Source: Vibrio sp. SCSIO 43137 (GTDB lineage: Bacteria; Pseudomonadota; Gammaproteobacteria; Enterobacterales; Vibrionaceae). Taken from it: 64,000 bases of DNA. Under the pieces are notes generated by a model, which was not told where the DNA came from, did no database searches, and saw only the letters and a program-made list of their open reading frames with translations. A program made the translations under genes and the position numbers. Numbering within the stretch: the first letter of the stretch is position 1; each line of letters begins with the position of its first letter. The stretch lies in assembly GCF_028201475.1 (NCBI RefSeq), contig NZ_CP116383.1, forward strand, positions 1,302,001-1,366,000, read 5' to 3'. Shown here piece after piece: positions 7,092 through 14,694 of the stretch.

Positions 7092-7925
7092 TTATTCTTT
7101 TACTGCGCCACTGACAAGGCCGGTCGTAATGTGTTTCTGGGTTGCTACAAATAGCAGGGTAATTGGTATTGCTACCAGCAGTGAGCCTGCTGCAAACAGA
7201 GTGAAGTTCTCTGCGGAGTTAGAGGAGATCCAGCTAAAGATGCCTATCGCTAAGGTCATTTTCTCTTCGCTACGCAATATCAGCGTAGGCAAAATAAAGT
7301 CCATCCATGGACCGGTAAATGAAACCAGACCAACAAAGACTAATATCGGTCTGGCCAAAGGCAGAATGATCTCGATAAAGATGGTCAGGTGACCGGCTCC
7401 GTCGATCTTGGCCGCTTCATCCAGTGATGTGGGGATAGCGTCAAAGTAGCCTTTTACCAGCCAGGTCATAAACGGCAGTGAACCGGTAACATAAACCAGC
7501 AGCAGGCCGGCATAGGTATCAATCAGGCCAAGTTTTGACAGCAGAATATAGATAGCCGTCATGGACAGAAATGCCGGAAACATCTGCAGCACCAGAATAC
7601 CCATCATGGTGTTTCTTTTTCCCTTAAAGCGGTAGCGGGAAAAGATAAACGCCGTCATGGTGACCAGCACCAGAGAGATAAGCATGTTTGCCGTCGCCAG
7701 AACAAAGGTGTTTTTGTACCACTCCAGATAAGGAGTATCGACAAACAGTGCCCGGTAATGATCAAGGGTAAATTCCAGCTTACCGAATGATGAACTGAAC
7801 AGGTTGTTTCCCGGCTTAAACGAGGCCAGTACTGTCCAGATCACCGGACCAAGCACCAGCAGGGCGTTTGTTGCAAGAAACAGATAGACGATGGCTGTTC
7901 CCATTTTTCCGATTAGTTTTTGCAT
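7092..7925 (-). CDS. Maltodextrin/cyclodextrin ABC permease, MalG type
   Basis: This 277-residue inner-membrane protein has about six helices. It carries the EAA loop that docks on the ATPase near residues 168-187 (SLDEAAKIDGAGHLTIFIEI). The N-terminus (VYLFLATNALLVLGPVIWTVLASF) is typical of MalG/CymG. It follows the MalF-type gene after one base and precedes the cyclomaltodextrinase. It forms the channel with the 7927-9216 product. The energising ATPase is encoded in the opposite arm at 13451. Length matches the family (270-300 residues). Confidence 0.9.
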   Translation of the reverse strand: MQKLIGKMGTAIVYLFLATNALLVLGPVIWTVLASFKPGNNLFSSSFGKLEFTLDHYRALFVDTPYLEWYKNTFVLATANMLISLVLVTMTAFIFSRYRFKGKRNTMMGILVLQMFPAFLSMTAIYILLSKLGLIDTYAGLLLVYVTGSLPFMTWLVKGYFDAIPTSLDEAAKIDGAGHLTIFIEIILPLARPILVFVGLVSFTGPWMDFILPTLILRSEEKMTLAIGIFSWISSNSAENFTLFAAGSLLVAIPITLLFVATQKHITTGLVSGAVKE

Positions 7926-7926
7926 C

Positions 7927-9216
7927 TTACATACCTACATCGTCTTTGAATGACTTCATGCGACGGAACTGCCATATAGCAATACCGGACAGGAATAAGA
8001 AAATAACAATGGAGACAACTGACGCGATCTGATACTGCTGGAAGTCTAGTGTCAGCTTATAGATCCAGGTGATCAGAATGTCTGTGTGACCGGCAAAACG
8101 ATATTCCGGATTAATCGGTCCGCCGCCTGTCAGCAGGAAGATGGCACCAAAGTTATTAAAGTTGTGGGCAAAGGTCATTACCAGTGAAGGCGCGACCTGA
8201 TGAAGCACCATAGGCAGGGTAATCTCACGGAACTGCTGGAACTTACTGGCGCCGTCTACCTCACTGGCTTCATACAGGTCAGCCGGAATATTGGTTAATG
8301 CACCAGAGATAAGTAGCATAAAGTAGGGTGCACCTACCCATACACTGATAGCGATAACAGAGATTTTGGCCAGAAACGGGTCAGACAAAAAGGCGATGGA
8401 CTCAATCCCCCAGCCGTTTAGCACGTTGTTAACCGGGCCGATACCGTTTAGCAGCAGACGGAACATCAACAGGGTAACAAAAGCCGGAATGGCGTAAGGC
8501 AGAATAAACACAAAGCGCCACGCCTTTTTGGCTTTTATCTGCTTGTTTTCCAGCGCTAATGCCAGCAGAAAACCAAAACCACAGGTACAGATAGTGGCAA
8601 AGGTAGCCCAGATAACGGTCCAGCTCGCCACACCAAAGAAGGTGTTTGACCAGATTCTTAGTTCAAACAGGGCAAAAAAGTTCTTAAAGCCGACCCAGTC
8701 CACCAGATTTCTCGGCGGAATATGGTTCGGCGCTGAGTAGTTAGTAAAGGAGACTAGAACGGTAATAATGATCGGCAGAATGATAAAGGCGATACAGGCG
8801 ATAAACGCCGGTGAAAGCACAATCAGGGCAAACTTACGATCATAGATGTCGACCAGTTGTTCGCGAATAGTAAGGCGGCTACGGGCGCTACTGCGGGCAT
8901 CACTTATATTAAACAGGTAAGCCGCGATCAACAGCAGTGAGGCGATCAGTGCCATCACGCCTTCCACCAACATAAAGATGGAGTTATCACCCTGTATAAC
9001 TTTAAAACCTTTACGGGTCTGAGCGACATCTCCTAAAGAGATAAGGCCTTTCAGGGCAATAATAATATCCGGCAGCATCAGCAGGGCGAGTATCTGCAAT
9101 GTCAGAAACAGCCCTCCTTTAACCAGGTGACCCTTGCGGATCTGTGTTGCTCCCATCAGCAACACAGATAACGGCAGTGAGCGGGTCTGATTGGCTTCAG
9201 TCACTAGCATGTTCAC
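7927..9216 (-). CDS. Maltodextrin/cyclodextrin ABC permease, MalF type
   Basis: The product is 429 residues from GTG 9216, which has AGGA at good spacing and sits 2 bases after the binding-protein stop; an ATG at 9210 is a second option. Helices occur near residues 35-60 and 85-105 before the permease core. A core helix near 140-160 (SPAFIACIAFIILPIIITVL) is followed by further helices. The ATPase-docking EAA loop is EASEVDGASKFQQFREI, near residue 325. It has the N-terminal extra helices of MalF but a much shorter periplasmic loop than E. coli MalF. It pairs with the MalG-like permease. Substrate specificity is taken from context. Confidence 0.9.
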   Translation of the reverse strand: MNMLVTEANQTRSLPLSVLLMGATQIRKGHLVKGGLFLTLQILALLMLPDIIIALKGLISLGDVAQTRKGFKVIQGDNSIFMLVEGVMALIASLLLIAAYLFNISDARSSARSRLTIREQLVDIYDRKFALIVLSPAFIACIAFIILPIIITVLVSFTNYSAPNHIPPRNLVDWVGFKNFFALFELRIWSNTFFGVASWTVIWATFATICTCGFGFLLALALENKQIKAKKAWRFVFILPYAIPAFVTLLMFRLLLNGIGPVNNVLNGWGIESIAFLSDPFLAKISVIAISVWVGAPYFMLLISGALTNIPADLYEASEVDGASKFQQFREITLPMVLHQVAPSLVMTFAHNFNNFGAIFLLTGGGPINPEYRFAGHTDILITWIYKLTLDFQQYQIASVVSIVIFLFLSGIAIWQFRRMKSFKDDVGM

Positions 9217-9218
9217 AA

Positions 9219-10445
9219 TTAATCCTGCAACTCAATCTGTTCTTTAATGATAGATAAGGCTCTTTCCAGTACCAGTTTAGGTGACTTGTCGTTCACCCAG
9301 AGATCGGTAATGGCGCTCGCCATCGGAGACCAGATATAGCCCATTTCCGGAATAGAAGGCATAGCATCGGCATAGAAGCCCTGAGCGATGATCGCCATGG
9401 TTGCTTCATCTACGTTGGCAGAGACCTCTTTCAGCACGGTGGAAAGCGGCGGAATTGAGTTGGTCATCTCAAAGCGTTTTTTCAGCATCTTGGCGGACGT
9501 CAGGTAGTCAGCAAACAGCTGAGCCGCCTTCGGATATTCCGTATAAGAGGAGACAACAGCAAGACGAACGGTAGAGAAGGTTCTTAGCTGCTGGTCATTC
9601 AGGGTTGGCATAGGAACTACGCCAAAATTTACACCTGATTCTTTGTAGCCCTGAATTGCCCACGGGCCGTCAATAATGGCAGCAACCTTACCTTCGCTAA
9701 ACAGGCCGCGCCGTACTTGAGGGTTGCGCATATCGGAAGGGTTAGCGTTGTTGGCAGCCTGAAGCGTCTTCATCGAAGCTAGGCCTTTCTGTGCTAACTC
9801 AGATGCGATACCAATATCTTTTGCATCGGTACCATTGTTACCAAATTCATAAGCGCCAAATTGAGTCAGGAACATACGGGATTCGTAGTAGTTTTGTACA
9901 TCCCATAGCAGGGCGTATTTGTTCTGTTTTTTATCGTTAAAGGTTTTTGAAAACTCAATGATCTGTTCAAAAGATTCAGGAGCAGAAGGTAGCAGATCCT
10001 TGTTATAGAAAAGAACCGTAGTGGCAAAGCTGACCGGGAACCCGTAACTGATGCCTTCCGCTCTGGCTGCCGTTTTGGCATTGTGCATAAAATCGTTTTC
10101 AATTTTATCGGCAGAAACCAGATTTTCCATTGCGCCGCCGGCAACAACCAGTTTGCCCAGCAGGTCGTGTTCAATCTCAGCAATATCAGCCACTCTTGCT
10201 GAACCGCCATCCTGAATCAGGCGGGAAGCCGCATCAATAGGAGCGATACCGCGGAAAGAGAAGTCAACGTTATAGCCCATGTCTTTGTTAAACTGCTTAG
10301 CTGCATACTCCATATACTCAAGAGTCGTGTTATCGGTCCAGATAAGCAGATCAGCACCGTTTTCCGGTTTAATCTCTTCTGCACTCAGTATTGGTGAAAG
10401 CAAAACTGAGGAAAGCAGTGCTGTTTTTACTAGCGAAAATTTCAT
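9219..10445 (-). CDS. Periplasmic maltodextrin/cyclodextrin-binding protein
   Basis: I start this at ATG 10445, giving 408 residues. AGGTG sits 6 bases upstream, and the signal peptide MKFSLVKTALLSSVLLSPI ends near SAEE. Longer readings would add a non-signal stretch. The body follows the MalE-type fold: DLLIWTDN strand, GFPVSFATTVLFYNKDLLP hinge region near 130-150, and EGKVAAIIDGPWAIQGY near 265-280. It captures oligosaccharide in the periplasm and hands it to the two permeases. It is the promoter-proximal gene of the leftward arm. Family call is firm; cyclodextrin as ligand is inferred from the locus. Confidence 0.9.
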   Translation of the reverse strand: MKFSLVKTALLSSVLLSPILSAEEIKPENGADLLIWTDNTTLEYMEYAAKQFNKDMGYNVDFSFRGIAPIDAASRLIQDGGSARVADIAEIEHDLLGKLVVAGGAMENLVSADKIENDFMHNAKTAARAEGISYGFPVSFATTVLFYNKDLLPSAPESFEQIIEFSKTFNDKKQNKYALLWDVQNYYESRMFLTQFGAYEFGNNGTDAKDIGIASELAQKGLASMKTLQAANNANPSDMRNPQVRRGLFSEGKVAAIIDGPWAIQGYKESGVNFGVVPMPTLNDQQLRTFSTVRLAVVSSYTEYPKAAQLFADYLTSAKMLKKRFEMTNSIPPLSTVLKEVSANVDEATMAIIAQGFYADAMPSIPEMGYIWSPMASAITDLWVNDKSPKLVLERALSIIKEQIELQD

Positions 10446-10465
10446 AGTGACACCTATTATTAAAA

Positions 10466-10488
10466 TAGTAGTACAAATAGAACTACTA
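10466..10488. promoter_or_regulatory. Inverted repeat TAGTAGT-N9-ACTACTA, possible TrmB operator
   Basis: The perfect 7-base arms are separated by 9 bases and end 21 bases before the binding-protein ATG. The right arm forms part of AACTACTAC, which is seen again before the porin gene (10791-10800). A shared operator for the linked TrmB regulator is the simplest reading; no binding consensus for bacterial TrmB was used. Confidence 0.4.
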
Positions 10489-10535
10489 CCTAGATTAGAT
10501 TTTCTCCGATAGAAGTCAACATAAGGGTGTTTTAT

Positions 10536-10551
10536 TGTGATCTTGTTCAAA
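10536..10551. promoter_or_regulatory. CRP-like site upstream of the binding-protein operon
   Basis: TGTGATCTTGTTCAAA keeps a perfect left half TGTGA and 3 of 5 bases of the right half TCACA, with the correct 6-base spacer. It lies about 90 bases before the leftward start. Confidence 0.4.
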
Positions 10552-10676
10552 TGCAAATTGAGATTGTCTTTTGATACGAGCTGTAAGGCTAGTATTGTCA
10601 GGCATCAGAAAGACCGAAATCGCTTGGTATTAAAAGTGGCTAATATTTGCTCTTTTTATCTAAATGGCCAGTTTAT

Positions 10677-10692
10677 TGTGATTCCAGTCAAT
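10677..10692. promoter_or_regulatory. Second weak CRP-like site
   Basis: TGTGATTCCAGTCAAT has a perfect left half and a 3-of-5 right half. It is 18 bases from the stronger site at 10710, so it may act with it. Confidence 0.35.
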
Positions 10693-10709
10693 AAAATCGC
10701 GGTTTTGTG

Positions 10710-10723
10710 GTGATTTTGATCAC
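10710..10723. promoter_or_regulatory. CRP-like site in the divergent promoter
   Basis: GTGATTTTGATCAC is a symmetrical GTGA-N6-TCAC core. Only the outermost bases of TGTGA/TCACA differ. Catabolite control of both arms by cAMP-CRP is expected for a maltodextrin system. Confidence 0.6.
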
Positions 10724-10878
10724 GTTTAACCCTTGTTCGGGGAGAAAAATAAAAATAAATAAAGAACAATATATTTTAGGCGTTCAACGTGAACTACTAC
10801 AAGTTGCGTAAGCGACAATAAATGCTAATTGGCCAAAGCAAAATTACTTCTAATTTATTTGCGAACTAAGGATTTACT

Positions 10879-11901
10879 GTGAAAAGAACAATACTGTCGG
10901 TACTGGTGGCGAATACTCTGGCAATGAGTTGTGCCGCGTACGCATCAGAGACAAGCGAAAAAGGCTTTTTTGATCAAGCGATGGACTTTGGCGGCCATGT
11001 TGGTACCTCTTTTGAATATGAAGATAAAGTAACAGACGGGTTTAACGGTAATAAAAAGAAAGAGAAAACCAAGACCCATGAAGTGTTTAATGTTTTCTAC
11101 AACAACCCTAGCTGGGATGTTACTGCGCTATACGCGCTTAAGCTTGAAAACCGCAGCCAGGAAGAACCGGGTTACCATGAAACCGAAGAGGGTGTTAAAC
11201 AGCTTTTCTCTCTGAACAAAGGTTTTGAACTATCCAATGGCTGGGATTCAGGCCTGATTTATGAGCTTGAGCATACTAAGAGCAAGGTATATTCACCTAA
11301 TGTTAAGGGATTAAACAAAACTAAAGCTGAGCATAGTGTTCGTCCATACCTGACTTATTGGAACAATGAATATAGCCTAGGCTTCTATTCCAACCTTGAA
11401 TATCTATTTAATGATGAAGATAAAAGCGCATGGGGTAAAAGGGAAGAAGAGGGCTATAGTATTCTGTTTAAACCTTATACCCGCTTCGGTAACTGGATGC
11501 TAGGTGTGGAGTTCTTCTATCAGGTTAAAGAGAACGACGAGAAGAACACCTCAGGTGCCATTGTTGAAGACAGTGACTTTACTGAAAAATATTTTGAACC
11601 AATTGCTCAATATAGCTTTGATGATGCTGGTACTGCTTATGTACGCGTACGTATTGGTGAAAATGAAACCAAGCACAGCAGTAAAAGTGGCGGTGGTAAT
11701 GCCAATACCACATATTTTAAAGATATCCGTAAAGCAACAGTTGGTTATGAGCAGGCTGTGGGTGACAATTGGCTGATGAAGGCTGAGTACGAATACGCTA
11801 ACGAAACTGAGAAGAAGAGTAAGCTGGCGGGTTGGGAAAAGAAAAATGAAAGTGAACTTACACAGCATACTGTAATGGTTCAGGCGCTGTATCGTTTCTA
11901 A
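10879..11901 (+). CDS. OmpG/CymA-like outer-membrane porin
   Basis: The start is GTG 10879 with AAGGAT 7 bases upstream. The 340-residue product opens with a signal peptide ending near AYAS and ends in a beta strand with terminal Phe (MVQALYRF), the outer-membrane assembly signal. Between them, aromatic-rich alternating strands and charged loops fit a monomeric 14-strand OmpG barrel. It is not the trimeric LamB maltoporin, which is longer. CymA of Klebsiella, which admits cyclodextrins, is the functional analogue in a similar gene set. It is first in the rightward arm. Barrel type is confident; cyclodextrin passage is inferred. Confidence 0.8.
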   Translation: MKRTILSVLVANTLAMSCAAYASETSEKGFFDQAMDFGGHVGTSFEYEDKVTDGFNGNKKKEKTKTHEVFNVFYNNPSWDVTALYALKLENRSQEEPGYHETEEGVKQLFSLNKGFELSNGWDSGLIYELEHTKSKVYSPNVKGLNKTKAEHSVRPYLTYWNNEYSLGFYSNLEYLFNDEDKSAWGKREEEGYSILFKPYTRFGNWMLGVEFFYQVKENDEKNTSGAIVEDSDFTEKYFEPIAQYSFDDAGTAYVRVRIGENETKHSSKSGGGNANTTYFKDIRKATVGYEQAVGDNWLMKAEYEYANETEKKSKLAGWEKKNESELTQHTVMVQALYRF

Positions 11902-11925
11902 GCGATAACCTTGTAGGAAAGTATA

Positions 11926-12867
11926 ATGATAAAAGTTTCAGAAATAGCCCAGATCGTTTCGGGGGAGATTATTGGTAATGAGCAGATGGAGATCGATACT
12001 ATCCGCCCTGTTCAGAGCGATGAAAAAGGCGGGCTAGCCATTGTTTTTGCCAAGAAAGATCTGAGGTTTATTTCTGAAACTAGTGCCGATGTCATTATTG
12101 GTCCGCAGGAAATACTGGAAAGTAGCGCAGAGTGCAAAATAGTGATCGATCAACTTAAGGTCGACAGTATTAACCATCTGCTTCGCTACTATAAGGTTAA
12201 TAAATACAAGTTATTTGATCAGGGCAATACTTCTGACAATGCTGATGTGTATATCGGCAAGCATTGCGCTATCGGGCAGGGTTGCCACTTTATGCCCGGG
12301 GTAAAGATCATGAATGGCGTCACCATTGGTAACAATGTCGCTATTCATGCCAATACCGTGATAAAAGAGGGAACGGTAATTGGTGACAATGTCACAATTG
12401 ATTCCAATAACTCTATAGGCAACTACAGTTTTGAGTATATGGCGGGAACAGATAAGCCATATGAACGTATTGAAAGTGTCGGTCGCGTCGTTATTGAAGA
12501 TGACGTAGAGATCGGCTGTAACAACACCATTGACCGGGGCACACTGGGTAATACCGTTATCGGCCGGGGAACGAAAATCGATAATCTGGTGCAGATCGGC
12601 CATGACTGTAAAATTGGTCGCCACTGCCTGCTGGTCTCCCAGAGCGGTTTTGCCGGTCATACCACCCTTGGCGACCATGTCATTGTTCATGGTCAGGCGG
12701 GCACCGCAGGTAATTTGTCCATCGGCAGCCACTCAGTGGTAAAGGCAAAATCCGGTGTCAGCCACTCCTTTCCTGAACATAGCGATCTGTTTGGCTATCC
12801 GGCCAAAGAGGCCAGAGCCTACTATAAGAATCTGGCTGTTCTTAATCGCTTAACAGATAAAAAATAA
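11926..12867 (+). CDS. LpxD-like left-handed beta-helix acyltransferase in a sugar operon
   Basis: The 313-residue product has an N-terminal LpxD-like domain (about 1-95) followed by hexapeptide repeats (about 105-270), for example [16 protein letters not shown] and [16 protein letters not shown]. LpxD N-acylates UDP-3-O-acylglucosamine in lipid A synthesis, and the key His in QIGHD is present. However, essential lpxD belongs in the bamA-skp-lpxD-fabZ-lpxA operon. A copy between a porin and a starch-binding lipoprotein is therefore a paralogue. It could modify surface sugar to favour maltodextrin uptake, or be recruited for another acyl transfer. Substrate unknown. It follows the porin by 24 bases with AGGAA. 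Confidence 0.75.
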   Translation: MIKVSEIAQIVSGEIIGNEQMEIDTIRPVQSDEKGGLAIVFAKKDLRFISETSADVIIGPQEILESSAECKIVIDQLKVDSINHLLRYYKVNKYKLFDQGNTSDNADVYIGKHCAIGQGCHFMPGVKIMNGVTIGNNVAIHANTVIKEGTVIGDNVTIDSNNSIGNYSFEYMAGTDKPYERIESVGRVVIEDDVEIGCNNTIDRGTLGNTVIGRGTKIDNLVQIGHDCKIGRHCLLVSQSGFAGHTTLGDHVIVHGQAGTAGNLSIGSHSVVKAKSGVSHSFPEHSDLFGYPAKEARAYYKNLAVLNRLTDKK

Positions 12868-12878
12868 GAGAAATCAAT

Positions 12879-13358
12879 ATGAAACATAAACTACTACTTT
12901 CTGCTTTTGTTTCCGTACTGGCGGTAGGTTGTGCCAGTACTTCTGAATCACCGTCTGATGCGGTTATGGCTAACGGACCGCTGGCAGACTGCAATCTGCC
13001 TGTGGCTGAGGGGCGCGGTCCGGTCAGGCCTTCTCTTTATGTTGTCGGTACTTTCCCTGACGGCCAGTGGATCCATATGGAAAACCGCAAAATGAGTTAC
13101 AAAGGTGATGGTATCTATCAGGTTGTCAGCGACGAAAAAGCGGGTAATGTGCGACTTCAGTTTGCCACTATGGGCTGGAACCCTCAGTACACTGCGGCTG
13201 GTCTTGCCATGGATGTGGGCTACGAGAAAACCCTAAAGCGTGGTGGTTTTGAGAAGAACACATTAGTGAAAATTGATCAAGATGGCCGTTACCTGTGGAG
13301 CATCAAGGTAGCAGAAGATAAAAAGCCGATAGCGGCATTAGTTAAGCGCTGTAAGTAA
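12879..13358 (+). CDS. Lipoprotein with starch-binding-like domain
   Basis: The product is 159 residues. The signal peptide ends in a lipobox, AVGC, with the lipidated Cys near residue 18. The mature part contains VGTFPDGQW and a GDGIYQVV strand near residue 85, the look of starch-binding beta-sandwich modules seen on pullulanases. It starts 12 bases after the LpxD-like gene. It is probably anchored to a membrane and holds glucans near the porin or the binding protein. No catalytic motif is present, so a binding role is more likely than hydrolysis. Confidence 0.7.
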   Translation: MKHKLLLSAFVSVLAVGCASTSESPSDAVMANGPLADCNLPVAEGRGPVRPSLYVVGTFPDGQWIHMENRKMSYKGDGIYQVVSDEKAGNVRLQFATMGWNPQYTAAGLAMDVGYEKTLKRGGFEKNTLVKIDQDGRYLWSIKVAEDKKPIAALVKRCK

Positions 13359-13364
13359 CACTTT

Positions 13365-13388
13365 GTGCCCTGACTGAGTTCAGGGTAC
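13365..13388 (+). repeat. Intercistronic hairpin
   Basis: GTGCCCTGA / TCAGGGTAC forms a 9-pair stem with a 6-base loop right after the lipoprotein stop and has no T run. A second small hairpin, GCCGGT/ACCGGC, occurs at 13412-13431. They may stabilise or attenuate the message before the ATPase gene. Confidence 0.5.
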
Positions 13389-13450
13389 CGCAACAAGTTT
13401 AAGTTTTCCCGGCCGGTATTGTCTCACCGGCTTTGGGCTGGAGAAGTAAG

Positions 13451-14572
13451 ATGGCAACTGTCAGTCTGCGCAAAGTAGAAAAAGAGTATGACAACGGCTT
13501 TAAGGCTGTCCATGGCATTGATCTGGATATCGCTGAAGGTGAATTTATGGTGTTTGTCGGTCCGTCGGGCTGTGCAAAATCAACCACACTACGTATGATT
13601 GCCGGCCTTGAAGCCATTTCCGGCGGAGAGATCCGCATCGGCGAGAAGCGGGTAAATGAGCTTGCACCAAAGGACAGAGGTATTGCCATGGTGTTTCAGA
13701 ACTACGCTCTCTATCCCCATAAAACTGTGTTCGATAATATGGCTTTTGGTCTTAAGATGCAGAAAAGACCAAAAGAGGAGATTCGCCAGCGGGTAGAAGA
13801 AGCAGCGGAAAAGCTGGAAATTACCGATCTGCTGGATCGTAAACCGAAAGAGATGTCTGGTGGTCAGCGTCAGCGTGTTGCCGTAGGGCGGGCTATAGTG
13901 CGTAAGCCGGATGTGTTCCTGTTTGATGAACCCCTTTCCAATCTGGATGCCAAGCTACGCGTTTCTATGCGGGTGAAGATTGCTCAACTGCATCAGTCAC
14001 TGAAAGAAGAAGGCAACCCTGCCACCATGATTTACGTTACTCATGATCAGACAGAGGCACTAACACTGGGTGACCGTATCTGTGTTCTGAATCAGGGCAA
14101 CATTATGCAGGTAGATACGCCAGCCAACCTGTACAACTATCCTGCCAATAAGTTTGTTGCCGGTTTTATCGGTTCTCCTTCAATGAACCTGATCAAAACT
14201 GTGTTACGAAAAGAGGGTGACAATGTATTTGCTGAGCTGGCGCCCGGCTGTAAAGTGATTCTTCCTTATGAAAAACAGGACAAACTGAGCGGTCATATCG
14301 ATAAAACCGTTTATCTGGGTATTCGTCCTGAACATATTTCACTGGCGGAAGAGAACGAAGAGATCAATGTTCATAGCGGTAAGCTCACCGTGGTAGAAAA
14401 TCTGGGCAATGAAAAATATCTCTATTTCCGTATCGGTGAAAACGAGATTATCTCCCGCGTCAGCAACCAGTTTATCACCACGTCAGATATCGGATCTGAA
14501 CTGCGTTTTAATTTCGACTCAGCATTCTGTCATATTTTTGATGAAGAGTCTGAAATTAACCTGACCCTTTAA
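13451..14572 (+). CDS. Maltodextrin/cyclodextrin ABC transporter ATPase, MalK/UgpC type
   Basis: The product is 373 residues from ATG 13451 (GGAGAAGTAAG upstream); an in-frame ATG 18 bases earlier is less likely. It shows a Walker A loop GPSGCAKST near residue 37, the Q-loop FQNYALYPH, signature MSGGQRQRVAVGRA, Walker B FLFDEPLSNLDA and H-loop VTHDQTEA. A C-terminal OB-fold regulatory region covers about 240-373. The glycine usually before the Walker A lysine is alanine. It should power the MalF/MalG-type permeases of the opposite arm, which lack their own ATPase gene. The regulatory domain lets such ATPases serve several sugars. Confidence 0.9.
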   Translation: MATVSLRKVEKEYDNGFKAVHGIDLDIAEGEFMVFVGPSGCAKSTTLRMIAGLEAISGGEIRIGEKRVNELAPKDRGIAMVFQNYALYPHKTVFDNMAFGLKMQKRPKEEIRQRVEEAAEKLEITDLLDRKPKEMSGGQRQRVAVGRAIVRKPDVFLFDEPLSNLDAKLRVSMRVKIAQLHQSLKEEGNPATMIYVTHDQTEALTLGDRICVLNQGNIMQVDTPANLYNYPANKFVAGFIGSPSMNLIKTVLRKEGDNVFAELAPGCKVILPYEKQDKLSGHIDKTVYLGIRPEHISLAEENEEINVHSGKLTVVENLGNEKYLYFRIGENEIISRVSNQFITTSDIGSELRFNFDSAFCHIFDEESEINLTL

Positions 14573-14583
14573 ACCTAAGACCG

Positions 14584-14617
14584 GCCACCGCAGAAATTGT
14601 CTCTGCGGTGGCTTTTT
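14584..14617 (+). terminator. Rho-independent terminator after the transport ATPase
   Basis: GCCACCGCAGA / TCTGCGGTGGC is a perfect 11-pair stem followed by TTTTT. It separates the porin-to-ATPase operon from the secreted amylase gene. Confidence 0.9.
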
Positions 14618-14694
14618 ACTATACGGGCCTGTGTAACTCTCTCGTGATATTTTTGCGGGCGGGATTCCTGCGCCCTGAAATCATGGAGAAAACA

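Larger units (their letters stand above)
10446..10878. promoter_or_regulatory. Divergent control region of the cyclodextrin locus
   Basis: This 433-base noncoding stretch separates the binding-protein operon from the porin operon. It holds the GTGATTTTGATCAC core of a CRP site, two weaker TGTGA-N6-TCA sites, and a TAGTAGT/ACTACTA inverted repeat next to the leftward start. The half-site GAACTACTAC recurs at 10791-10800 near the rightward start. I see no open reading frame in it. Confidence 0.7.

Noticed and set aside
12211..12732. Long minus-strand reading frame opposite the LpxD-like gene
   Set aside because: It is antisense to repeated hexapeptide codons; no ribosome site or family motif was seen.
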